This document shows, piece by piece, positions 44,674 through 55,040 of a DNA stretch of 64,000 nucleotides (positions within the stretch are counted from its first letter, which is position 1; each line of letters starts with the position of its first letter). Source of the DNA: Aspidapion aeneum (taxonomy: Eukaryota > Arthropoda > Insecta > Coleoptera > Brentidae); the NCBI GenBank assembly GCA_963576565.1, contig OY755038.1, positions 206,309,013 through 206,373,012 on the forward strand, given 5' to 3'. The notes beneath the pieces are model-generated. The model had not been told where the DNA came from and made no database searches. It was given only the letters and a program-made list of their open reading frames with translations. Both the position numbers and the translations under genes were made by a program.

Positions 44674-45015
44674 TAGGCTGAGGATACTACTAGGGAAGAA
44701 GCCTCGGCCGATCTAATCGTGCCCGGACCAGCTCTGGGTATTGTATACAATGTGGCGAAAACTACCATCTCAGGATGGATGGAGAATGTAACGCTGGAAA
44801 AGTTTGCCAGAACCAGCTCATAAACGGACCCTGCAAAAATATGGCTAGGGAACTTATAGGATTTACTAGGCTGATGGTTCTAACGGAAGATACTAAATGC
44901 TGACATAACCATATCAGCAAAGAAGTCTAAAGAGTTTTTAGAAATGAACAGGAACGACTTAATACTAGTAGTCGGACTGCTTACCGAACTGCCCAGTGAT
45001 ATATCACCCAATAGC
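44674..45015 (+). mobile_element. LINE RNase H C-terminal fragment (R1/I-like)
   Basis: In one frame: REEASADLIVPGPALGIVYN, VAKTTISGWMENV, then, after stops, SKEFLEMNRNDLILVVGLLT. A.RE.....GP.PALG......I..W and the final LSR..LR.VVGLLTGH-type block are typical of the RNase H domain at the end of R1/I-group LINE ORF2. The zinc knuckle-like end is lost. Confidence 0.62.
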
Positions 45016-45019
45016 ATTA

Positions 45020-46085
45020 GCTAAAGCAAACGATGGCAACTGCAAATTCTCTAGTAGGGTATCAGAGCCAGCCTAACTTCTGTTCTGCAAATGCCGTGCC
45101 TTTTTTTGTAAAAAGCGCCGTCGCCTATCGCCTCAAAAAGTGAGCCAACTAACTCCCAAAATCTTGAATACAAAATAATATGAGGGTCATACACAAAATA
45201 TAAATTGAAAGTATACATAGATGCTTAGTAGCCGATAGGTCTCCTCGTGTAATCTATAATCTACAAAATCAGAATCCAATTTATATAATTCCTCCCGTTT
45301 AAAAATCGTTCAATTCACCGAATCACTTAAGATTATGCCCTAAAAAATAATTTTGGGAATTGAAAATCCAACAACGTAGAAAATCTAACACTGTTGTTAT
45401 TATTGTTGACCCTTGGATCTGTATTATTGTTCCAAAAACATTCTATTATCATATTCAGATTTCATGTAAAATCCATAATAGGGGTTACATTTTAATAAGG
45501 TTATTTATTTACAAATATTTAAAATAATAAACTCACTATAATATTTTATTAATTCAAAGTTGACGTTAGTTACAGGTCCCAAAATCGAGAAAAGGTAATT
45601 GACCACAGAGTATAATTATTATACATTACGGGTTCAAAGAGACACCTCTAAAAAAAGTTAAAAAGTTTTCAGCATATGCACTATATTCTTCGCACTTTTT
45701 TTTAATGTTAATCGTATTTATAAATACTATTTTTACATTAAAAGAAGATATATAGAACGCATGTCAAACCTGCGCGGGAAGAAATTGATATCCGCCATTT
45801 TTTTAGGCATGACTTGAAAGGTGCATGGCGGCATTCAACTAAACCACACTAAACTTTTGGCAAATGCGCTGGGGTAGTTTTGCTGCTTGTTTAACGCGAC
45901 CTCTAGGGGTGGTGGCTTGTACTATGCTTGTTCATCATAGGGACCTCTAGGGGTAACGCACTTGTACTCAAAATCTGTGGAAAAATCCATTGCCTTTATT
46001 TTAGACTGCACACTAGTCAAAGCGAGATCTGAGACAATCGCTTTTAAACTTTACGTGAAAAAAAAACGAAATTCCACACGAAGAT
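45020..46085. other. Intergenic stretch, no gene recognised
   Basis: CCTCTAGGGGTGGTGGCTTG and GACCTCTAGGGGTAACGCAC form a short repeated motif near 45,900-45,970. No gene. Confidence 0.3.
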
Positions 46086-46089
46086 TGTC

Positions 46090-46690
46090 TTTGAGATATT
46101 GCATATACAGCTGGAATAAAATAGTAGATAACTTTTAGAGACTTTATTGTTTATCGAAGTATTCTCCACGAAAATTAATACATTTTGTCTTGCGCTCAAA
46201 CCAGTTGTCAAAACTGTAATTCCACTTGTTTGTTGGTACTGTCAAACTTGCATTCTTGAAGGCGTCGACTGCTTCCATTCTTGATTTTCGGAAAGTATAG
46301 AAATCGTTGGAACTAAGGTCGGGATTGTATGGAGGATGGAGGATTTGTTGGGTTAAAAATTCAAAGGTTTTTGTGCTTTGTGCGAACTTGCATTGTCTTG
46401 GTGGAGGTTGATTCGTCGTTCGGGGTTCGTTTTTCGAAGCTCAGCGATGACTTTCGGAAAACAAATGGTGATGTACCAATCGGCAGTGATAGTCCTTTGA
46501 TCTTCCACAGGAATTGTTGCTACATGACCTGCTTTTAAGACAAATGGACCATCTTTTTGGATACACTTCGAGAACGGATGACTTTTGTTGGCTTTTTTTC
46601 ATCTTGGAACACTTGTTCCTATATGAGAAATCCCAATAGTTTTCTATACTTGCCAATGACCGTCGCACGGTGGTCAGCTTGTCGGTTCTG
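46090..46690 (-). mobile_element. Mariner family B, 5'-truncated copy 2
   Basis: The 3' tip GCATATACAGCTGGAATAAA at 46,100 leads, on the minus strand, to a C-terminal transposase in broken frames: a FERKTK-like region, PDLSSNDFYTFRKSR (the Asp of the final catalytic motif) and the HQDNASSHKAQ block near 46,400. Further on comes VFQDEKKPTKVIRS near 46,590. The 5' third is missing. Frameshifts are present. Confidence 0.75.
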
Positions 46691-46699
46691 AACGATCGA

Positions 46700-48160
46700 A
46701 ATTATTTTATGGTTTTAATTTTGACAAATTGATGCTGAAAGTTAGGAAATGTCAACTAGCGTTTAAACATAGTGATTTTAATATGCTGTGCATTCTGGAG
46801 ATGGTACAGTCGCCTTGATTTTTATCCTGTGAAACCGGTGTTTTGTACCACATTTTATATAAATTACGTCGGCCAATCCCATGCGCCAACGCTGAAACAA
46901 TAAATCATAGCTAATACAGCGGCAAGAAGTGGCAGCTGAATGTAGCACCTATACAACCCTTGATACATGATTGAAATAATAAAGTCACAAACGCCATTGA
47001 TACGTAACGATCCAGACTTTTTCAGTCCAATATATATAATACATATTTGAAAAATTATAATAAATCAATACACAACTTTTAACTAATTTTTTTAATAAGC
47101 AAATTTAAACTTTGCAAATTGTTTAATAGTAAAAATTAAATATACTAACCCATATTTTAAATATACGTGAAGAAATCACCATATAATTTCTGGTTTACCA
47201 ACTTGGATCACTTTTGAAAATCGCCTTTCCGCGCGGAATAAGTGGGGATCATTATGCAGGCTATCCAACGGCTTATGACTTGTCGTCGTAAACAAGTGAC
47301 AACGAGTTAGTTGATCGATTTTCTGCATTGGGGTCTACTAATAAGGTACTTGGGCACTTTTTTAAGACTTAGTGGTTATGATAGAAAATAGTTCGATATT
47401 GAGGTTTCGATCGTCTTAGACAAGCTGACCTCCGTGCATCGCGTCGGCCGTTTTTCATAATCAAAAATATCAAACTAGGGACCGGACGGGGTGAAATTAA
47501 TTAGAAAGGGGGTGAAGTTAAAGAACGGAAAATAAAAAAATGCTCTGGAGGTAAGTGTAATTTATTTTGCAAAAAAAGCTGTCAATCAAATTTCAGTGTT
47601 GCCCTTCAGGTTGTGACGTACATTTTTTCTAATTTTGTTTTTCAGGTTAAAACTGTTTTAAAAGTAATTTTTTTAATCTTCTTTAAAACAATTTTATCGA
47701 GACTTGTTATTTTCTTTGGAGGCAACATTTATTCCATGCGGAGTTATTTCTTAAAATATTCGCATTTTTTGCCTTTTTGTCGTTTGGTGCACTGAACTAA
47801 GTCCAATATAATATCTAGCACGCGAAGTAATTTTCGTGCACGGCCGCGGCACATAGGCGGAGTTTACGAAAAACTTGGTCAAAATCTAGGAGTCATTCAG
47901 ACCCCAATCAAATTATACAAAGTAATAAAAAAATATTTAATATTTAAAACATTCATGGAAAAAGAATTTTTTAAGGACCCAGCAAAAGAAAGTTAAATAT
48001 TGAACTAAATTATTTAATTAAAAAGCTCCCTGGAAAATTGTTGTAGAGACGGAATTTTTCTGTGTGATCTTGCAGAAGAACATGAAATTTTAGATAAAAC
48101 TGATTTAAAAAATGATTTCTGCATATTATGTCGTACGTATTTCTCACAAGATAATTTTCT
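46700..48160. other. Intergenic stretch, no gene recognised
   Basis: Only short frames. No repeat structure seen. Confidence 0.3.
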
Positions 48161-48164
48161 ATAT

Positions 48165-50060
48165 ATGACGGCTGTCTTTTATATTTTGGCATATAGGAAC
48201 ATAAAGGCCGACACTCATCGGATGTCGTTACTAAAACTTAACCTCAATCTTTACCTAACCTAAAGTCAAAACGCCAGTGCGATACATAAAGTATTATAGC
48301 AACAGTGACTTTTTTAAGTTAAATCAATCGAAAAATGGAATTAAACCGAGAACATTTTCGGGTATAATTTTTTACAACTTTTGAAGATAATTATCCCAAC
48401 ATGAATGCCTTGCCGAGTTGATTTTGTTTTCGGTAATAAAGCATCACATCAGTCGACAGTTTCTCGTATGTATGGAGAATTCAGACGTGGACGGATTAGC
48501 CTTAGCACCGATTCAAGGCCAGTTGCATGCTAATCACGGAAGATCGACATGTAACACATCGCGAGACTGAGGCTTCATTGGGGATTTCAAAGACATCAAT
48601 TCAAAAAAATTCGCATGAAGAATTAGAGGTAAGAAAGTTAGTTTCCCGCTGGATACCGCATCTGTTAACCGAAAAACATAAAGAAGCTTGGGTCAGAAAA
48701 CTCTAAACCGCTTTGAGGCAGGAAACTCGAAAAACGTTTTTGTAGGTGTTGAAAGAGAAACTCATTTATTATAAAATATAGAGGATTGCGGATTTCACAT
48801 TACTGGCCTCAAATTTTGAAACAAGGAAAAATATGTCAAACGGTCTTTTCTAGCCGTTGTAGTTTTAAAGCCACATGGGAAAATTCAAAACTTCGGAATC
48901 CCAGAAATTCATTATTAGGGAAGATATTTCAATTCGGTTAAAACTTCTTTACAGAAAGTTGATTCTGTCAATAAAATGACGTTGTCTTATTTTTGTTCCG
49001 TCGAGTCAAATCCGAGATTTTAGAAAAAAATTAAGAAAAAAAATATTGACTGGATTTTTTTAAATTCTTTTTATAGCTAAGGGGTTAATTGAGGACCCAA
49101 TGTGAAGCAAAAAATTGAAAAAAAAATCTAGGTCCATATTTAATTTGTTGTTGTTGTGTTTTTTTTTTAAATCTCGAATCTGACTCGAGGGACCAAAAAT
49201 TTCACATCATTTTATTGACAGAATCAACTTTCTGTCAAGATGTTTTAACAAAATTGAAAAATCTGCACTAATAACAAAGATATGACCGATATTTAGAATT
49301 CCGAATTTTCGAATTTTTCATCGAGCTCCCAAACTACTAGGGCTGGAAAAAAACTTGTCATATTTTTTATGTTTTGAAATTTAAAGACAAGAAAGTGAAA
49401 TCCCCAATACTCTTTTTATATTAAGTGAGTTTCTCAGTCAATACCATCAAAAATGGGACACCCTGAACAGCATTGTCAATGGTGATGAATCGTGTATTTA
49501 CTCATATGAACCCGAAAATAAACGTCAGTCGTCTATTTGGGTGTTCCAAGATGAAGAAAAACCAACAAAAGTCATTCGTTCTTGAAGTGTATCCACAAAG
49601 ATGTTCGCGACATTTGTCTCAAAAGCAGGATATGTAGCAGCAATTCCTCTAGAAGATCAAAGGAGTGTTACTGCCGATTGGTACATTATCCTTTGTTTGC
49701 TGAAAAACGAACCCCGAACGACGAATCATCTACCACCAAGACAATGCAAGTTCGCATAAGGTACAAAAAAACCATTGAATTTTTAACCAAACAAAACGTC
49801 GAATTGTTGGAACATTCTCCGCCCTCCGACCTTAGTCCCAATGATTTCTATACTTTTCCGGAAATCAAGAATGTCGTTAGGGTAAGCAGTCGACGCCTTT
49901 AAGAATGCAATTTTGATAGGACCAACAAACGAGTGGAATTACAGCTTTGACAACAGGTTTGAGCGCATGCAAAAATACTTTAATCATCGTGGAGAATACT
50001 TCGAGAAACATAAAGTCTTTGAAAGTTATCTACTTTTTTATTCCAGCTGTATATGCAAAA
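48165..50060 (+). mobile_element. Mariner family B, near-full copy 3, split by a foldback element
   Basis: The 5' region (GGCTGTCTTTTATATTTTGG) is followed by the transposase from MELNREHFRV (48,335), ITEDRHVTHRETEASLGISK and VSRWIPHLLTEKHKEAWVRK. At 48,755-49,435 a foldback element interrupts. The frame then gives IVNGDESCIYSYEPENKRQS, with the second catalytic Asp, and SIWVFQDEEKPTKVIRS. It continues with HQDNASSHKVQKTIEFLTKQ and PPSDLSPNDFYTFPEIKN, with the last Asp, and ends near GCTGTATATGC at 50,056. Stops and frameshifts (for example after REHFRV) make it inactive. Confidence 0.88.
48755..49435. mobile_element. 681-bp palindromic foldback inside mariner
   Basis: Ends GAGAAACTCA (inverted). 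The arms are mirrored along most of their length: GGATTTCAC near each end, GGAATTC-like blocks, and GTTGATTCTGTCAATAAAAT at 48,957 opposite ATTTTATTGACAGAATCAAC at 49,212. It has a central unique part of about 160 bp. It separates two adjoining parts of the mariner transposase, so it is younger than that copy. No clear target duplication. Confidence 0.82.
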
Positions 50061-50064
50061 CTTA

Positions 50065-50565
50065 ATTAAATTCATTTTTACTCGCATAGCAATTAGTAGC
50101 AGCAAAAACCGACTTTACCGAGTTTAACAAGACCAAAAATGTCATTCAAGTTGAAATATTTAGTCATGGTCTGTTTCAGAAAATTAAAATTTAAGAAGAT
50201 TTTTGCAATGTTTGCGTTAAACCAGTTTTAAATGTCATTAAATAAATAAAACAAATCCAAAATATGTATAATAAATAGCTACACACCTTCAGATTCTAAC
50301 TCTATATTTAAAAAACTTGTTTTTATAATTTACATCGGTTTTAAACGCACATGTTAACGATACAAATTCGTAAATTAACGCAATGTAAACAACATAAATT
50401 AGGTGGAATTTTCATCTATCACAACTATGGCAATTATTTTTAAAATTAAGCGTGATATAGTCACAGCCAACTATGATCATTGCACTAATAGCTTAATTAT
50501 GGACCTAATCGTAATATAAAATCATTTCACAAACTAAGAAAAAATTATAAATATAATTGTACAAA
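50065..50565. other. AT-rich intergenic stretch
   Basis: No gene or repeat recognised. Confidence 0.3.
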
Positions 50566-50647
50566 TTGTGAAAGGCTTTCGCGGTCATCGTCCAATGGTG
50601 GGTGTGCTTTCGGGCTGTTCGGCCGTCGTCGTTGGAAATTCGTTCTC

Positions 50648-50690
50648 GACGTTTCGCCATCTTGAGTGGATGGCATCTTCAGGAGATGTT
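50648..50690 (-). ncRNA. Hammerhead-ribozyme-like core (possibly degenerate)
   Basis: On the minus strand: TCTC, CTGAAGA, T, GCCATC-CACTCAA-GATGGC, GAAAC, GTC, GAGA. The CTGANGA and GAAA boxes flank a 6-bp stem (stem II), and TCTC/GAGA could form stem I. Penelope-like elements are known to carry small type-I hammerheads in this position. A proper stem III is not visible, so activity is doubtful. Confidence 0.38.
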
Positions 50691-50882
50691 GACTGTTTGT
50701 CGGCTTCTCGAAGACGTGTGGTTAGTCTGTCGCGGGCGCAGGTTATATACGCTATGGTGGGCGGGGCGTATATCAGAGCTGGTCGGTGATTGGTCACTTT
50801 CCCGAGATTCAGTTTTGTTGTTGTAAGCGAGCCGTTTAGTGTTTTTAAGAACCGGTACCCATGTTCTGTTAATTTTAAGAGT

Positions 50883-52372
50883 TTTTTTTTTTTTTTTTTA
50901 CGGGAGATCCCTATCACGCTCGAGAAGCGGCAAGTGCGCGGAAATGTTGGTGTGTGTTGGTTTTGAAACGGTTCAGGTTGTAACCTGCAGGGAAAACTGT
51001 CGCAGGGAGTTTATTCGACAGCGATGCTGTTCTCCAGAGATATGAATTCTGATATAATGAGGTTCTTGGTGCCTCTATTTTGACAATAAATTGATGGTTA
51101 CCGTCTGTTTGACGTGTTCGCCTAGTAGGTGCTACTCCCGGGGGGATCATACGTGCCAACTCTTCAGAGCATTTTCCGTGATAATACCTGTAGAAGAGAG
51201 ATAGATCGCCCACAGTTCTTCGATGTTCGAAACTATCCAAGCTACGGGTAAGTGCGGGGTGATTGATCAGCTTGATAGCTCGTTTTTGCACGGTGTTCAA
51301 AAGCATTAAGGTATGTTTGGGTGCCGCACTCCATATATGTGAGCAGTACTCCATAGTTGGTCGAATCTGGGCTTTGTAGAGTGTCAGCAGTTGGCTTGGT
51401 GTATACAGATGTCTTGTACGAAATAGCACCCCAAGCTTTTGGGACGCCCTTTTAGCTATATCTGCCACGTGACTATGCCAAGACATGTTGGTCTCTGCAG
51501 TGACTCCTAAGATGTTCAACTGGCTCTGCAATGCGACAGCACTTCCAGATAGCATGATGTTTGGCTCACCGGTGCTGGTCTTTTTTGAAAACAGGGCTGC
51601 TTGGGTTTTCTGCGCGTTGAACTGTACAAGGTTTTTGTTGCCCCAGTCCTCTATTATCTCCAAGTCGTTATTTATCTGTGATATTTCAGTTAGTCTAAGG
51701 TAATGGAATTCACGTGCGGAGAGACATGTGGGTGGTATGACTGAGGAGACTACATTGCCATCATCTGCAAAGCAATAAAGTGGATTTACTGTTTTATCTA
51801 TGAGGTCATTTATGTAAATCAGAAAAAGTGTTGGCGAAAGGATTGCTCCCTGTGGCACACCAGCATTTATTTGGTAAGAGTTGGAGTTCCGGCCATCCAG
51901 TGCAACATAAATGGATCTATCCTTAAGGTAACTTTCAAACCAAGTGCAAAGTCTCGGCGACAATCCCGTTGCTTTGAGCTTGTTGAGCAGATTTTCATGC
52001 CAGACTTTATCGAATGCTTTAGATATATCTAAGGCAATTGTTCTTGTTTCACCTCGCAACTCAATCGCTTTTTGCCATAAGTGAGTGACGTATGTAAGTA
52101 AATAGCCAGTTGACCTATATTTTCGAAATCCGTATTGCTTGTCGTTGATAATTTTGTACTTTTCCAAGTACTTGATTAGGTGATTGTTCACAACTCTTTC
52201 CATTACTTTTGATATCACCGGAAGTAAAGCAATTGGTCTATAGTTTAACGGATCTGTCTTTTTTCCTTTCTTTGGAATGGGTTGTACTGCGGCAGACTTC
52301 CATGATGATGGATATACTCCTTGCCTATAAGATAAATTGAATAATTTTGCGAAAGTTGGGGTGAGTTCGCTA
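50883..52372 (-). mobile_element. 5'-truncated Jockey-group LINE inserted in the Penelope-like element
   Basis: Starts on the minus strand at about 52,372 within ORF2 (LTPTFAKLFNLSYRQGVYPS), runs through RT and the C-terminal domain, and ends with a run of about 15-17 A residues (50,883-50,899). Flanking Penelope-like coding sequence joins across the insertion. A short duplication, at most AACTC, is possible but is blurred by the poly(A). The well-kept frame suggests a fairly recent insertion. Confidence 0.85.
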
Positions 52373-52581
52373 GCTTCAGATCTGTTGAAGTTCTGCTGGT
52401 GTTTATGAATTTCGATTGCTTCTCTATAGAGTCTTGGATAGTATGAAGAGGAGGCGCAGAGAAGTTGTGTGTCTTCGAATTTTATTCGTTGGTCTTCATT
52501 GTTTAGTGTGTGGTCTGCAACTGCGGATTGTTCCGTTTGTCCGAGTCGACAGTTGGCTTTGTGTTCAGCCCGACAGCACAC
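50914..52581 (-). CDS. Chimeric open frame: Penelope GIY-YIG end fused to Jockey reverse transcriptase
   Basis: This 555-codon frame has no stop. Residues 1 to about 68 are the Penelope-like GIY-YIG C-terminal part. The rest is a Jockey-group RT: KKGKKTDPLNYRPIALLPVI, YGFRKYRSTGYLL, TIALDISKAFDKVWHENLL, INAGVPQGAILSPTLFLIYI and the catalytic box LYCFADDGNVVSS. A C-terminal region with LGVLFRTRHLYTPSQLLTLY and MEYCSHIWSAAPKHT follows. The FADD metal ligands are present. Upstream endonuclease (APE type) and ORF1 are missing, so the protein would not support retrotransposition on its own. The fusion arose from insertion in frame. Whether it is expressed cannot be told, and the start chosen is simply the first ATG. 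Confidence 0.75.
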   Translation of the reverse strand: MCCRAEHKANCRLGQTEQSAVADHTLNNEDQRIKFEDTQLLCASSSYYPRLYREAIEIHKHQQNFNRSEASELTPTFAKLFNLSYRQGVYPSSWKSAAVQPIPKKGKKTDPLNYRPIALLPVISKVMERVVNNHLIKYLEKYKIINDKQYGFRKYRSTGYLLTYVTHLWQKAIELRGETRTIALDISKAFDKVWHENLLNKLKATGLSPRLCTWFESYLKDRSIYVALDGRNSNSYQINAGVPQGAILSPTLFLIYINDLIDKTVNPLYCFADDGNVVSSVIPPTCLSAREFHYLRLTEISQINNDLEIIEDWGNKNLVQFNAQKTQAALFSKKTSTGEPNIMLSGSAVALQSQLNILGVTAETNMSWHSHVADIAKRASQKLGVLFRTRHLYTPSQLLTLYKAQIRPTMEYCSHIWSAAPKHTLMLLNTVQKRAIKLINHPALTRSLDSFEHRRTVGDLSLFYRYYHGKCSEELARMIPPGVAPTRRTRQTDGNHQFIVKIEAPRTSLYQNSYLWRTASLSNKLPATVFPAGYNLNRFKTNTHQHFRALAASRA

Positions 52582-52599
52582 CCACCAAATATAATTGTA

Positions 52600-53480
52600 G
52601 TTTACAATTAAAATTGGCTTTGTAATATTTATGGATTCTGGCCAGTTTTTTTGGAAATTCCGCTTGTGTGCGCGGTCGAAGACTTTTATTTTTTCTAGGT
52701 TAGAGAAATTCGCATTGGCAGTAAACTTGGCGACCCTTTTGCTAGGTGATTTAAATAATGGGTTATCGACCTGCGAAAAGCCGACTTTTTAATGTTTTGT
52801 ACTTTATCCCTGGCGAGGATAAAGACAACGAAGTCGGGCTAGAACATAGGTAACCGGCATTAATAATTTTCATACATTAAAGGAAAATTACCAGGTAGAT
52901 GAAATGAAATGCATATTTTTGTTGGATATGTCATGGGTCCACATACTAAAATGTGATAAAATGAAAAAAATGCTTTTGGATTTTATCAAAGTTAGGTAAC
53001 GCCTTTCCATAATGCTCATAATGCCGAATCTGAATTACAAAGAAAATACAAATAGATTGTTGTTGTTCACACAGCCCAACCAAAAATGTATCAGATTTTT
53101 CATTTTTCGAATACGGATTTGAATAAAGGACGCTAAAAGCCGACACGATTTTCTATTTTCCCACATTTTTTGCAAAATACTCTTTAACGGACGAACGAAT
53201 AGCGAACGAAACTAAATAGGAAAAAAGCGGATTAGGTATTTCGGCCCGCTTGATGGGAAATCCTTTAATGGAGAATGTTTGACGAGGCCTTTAGAGGGTT
53301 TTTTCGGATAATCCCCGATAGATGCTCTGTTCTCTCTTTGACATATCTGGTTAACTCTATCAATAAGGAATCACTCGTTTTTCTTCCAGAAATAAACTTC
53401 GGACTAATGGAATAACGAAAAACGAAATTTGTTACATACTGACTACTGATAAAAACCTCGTTAGAGATGTCACAGTCCTA
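52600..53480. other. Intergenic stretch, no gene recognised
   Basis: 52,965-53,010 is the complement of a small dispersed repeat also at 32,535-32,580. Nothing else supported. Confidence 0.3.
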
Positions 53481-55040
53481 AACAGCTTTAAAACAGGATC
53501 ACAGGATGGTCAAAACAAAAATCTGCATTGATATAGCAATTTCGACAAGATAAGAAAAATTAATAATAACAATGAACAACTTGACATAAGAAACAGCTAA
53601 CCCAAAACTTATGATGCGAAAATGAAAACGCAAATGAAATAGATGATACGCTGACAAATGCTATGACCAAAGTTGGAAAAGATATCGCACAAAAAGGTAA
53701 AAAAAGAACTTTTTTTAAAATCAAGATGGAACCTCCGGAAGAAGGAAGAAGGAAAAATAACATCTGTAAAATATACAGAAATAAATAAAACTAACAAAAA
53801 TGTTAAAACAAAATAGAACAAAGAGCCAAGAAATAAAAGTTGCCGAACATAAAGGGAACCATCGCGAAAAACCATGTAGAAACTTCAAACAAAAATAAAG
53901 AACATAAACTCATAGCTTCAACCTGAAATAAAGAGAGCATTATAGAAAATGAACAATAACAAATCACTTGGAACAGACGGAGTAAAGGCAGAAATGCTCA
54001 AGTACGGTGGTAAAGCTGTAGTTAATACCCTCCAATTCTAAATTCTCCTGAATAAAATACTAAAAGGAAAAATGATCCCAAACAACTGGAAATAATTCAT
54101 AACCATTATTCTACACAAGAAAGGCGATAGAGCAGACTTAAAAAACTATCGACCTATAACACTCCTCAATGTAATTTCTAAGCTTTTCAACAAAATTTGA
54201 CGGCTATCAATCAAAAGAACAAGCAGGCTTCAGAAAAGGTTTCAGTATAGTTGACCACCTATTAACCATGAAAATACTAAAAGAATGAGCCAACGAATAC
54301 AACATTCCATTATATTGCGTTTATAGACTTCGAAAAAGCTTCCGATTGCATTGAGCACTGGCCAGTAAAGGCTTCTTTAATTAATAGCCGAATAGATCAC
54401 AGATACTTAGACTTAATAACCAATATATATAGCGAAACAACATCATCAATCAAAATTCACGAAGGAACCAGGCCAATCCGCATAAGAGGTGTCAGACAAG
54501 GTGACACAATATCTCCTAAACTATTTAACCAGGCCCTAGAAAATGTTTTTAAAAACTTAGATTGGGAAGAAATAGGCATCAAACTAATCGGACAATACTT
54601 GAACCACCTAAGATATGCTGATGATATCCCCTTAATAACAGACAAGAAAGAAGAACTGATAAAGATGCTGGTACAACTGGATATAGCAGCTAAAAATATA
54701 GGCTTGAGTATGAAATACACTAAAACTAAAATCATAACAAACACAGATGAAGATATCACGATCAGAATAAACCAAAAGACAAAAAAACAAGTAGAGGAAT
54801 ATATTATACCTAGGACAAATTATTAAACTAAAAAAACACCAAACAGCTGAAATCAAGAGACGAGTAAGATTGGCCAGACCTGTTCACTTACAAAATCAAA
54901 CATGGCTAAGGTCACAAAAGCCCAAAGATCAATGGAAAGACAAATGGTACTTGTTAAGCTAACAGATAGAAAATGGAATAAATGGATAAGAAATAAAACA
55001 AAAGTAAGGGACGTCAGAGGAGAAGTGTCAATATTAAAAT
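53480..55040 (+). mobile_element. RTE-clade LINE fragment, copy 2
   Basis: Broken plus-strand frames match the other RTE copy. They give EIDDTLTNAMTKVGKDIAQK (53,640), NNNKSLGTDGVKAEMLKYGG (53,950), LHKKGDRADLKNYRPITLLN (54,115) and an EKAF block (54,330). RRGVRQGDTISPKLFNQALE-like sequence follows at 54,490 (one base missing), and the catalytic region YLNHLRYADDIPLITDKKEE at 54,596. A region 55 bp after the insertion point of copy 1 is intact here, which confirms that copy 1 was interrupted. It ends near 55,025 with DVRGE. Many stops; inactive. Confidence 0.85.

Larger units (their letters stand above)
50585..52597 (-). mobile_element. Penelope-like element fragment (GIY-YIG end and 3' region), split by a Jockey LINE
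   Basis: Minus strand, from 52,581: CCRAEHKANCRLGQTEQSAV, then FEDTQLL and YYPRLYREAIEIHKHQQNFN. This is the C-terminal half of a Penelope-like GIY-YIG endonuclease domain. It breaks at about 52,372. After the inserted LINE and its poly(A) it resumes at 50,882 with LKINRTWVPVLKNTKR, the usual final residues of these proteins. A non-coding 3' part follows with a hammerhead-like core. The outer ends, TGGTGGGTGTGCT.TCGGGCTG, are inverted copies of each other. The RT half is absent. Confidence 0.82.
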
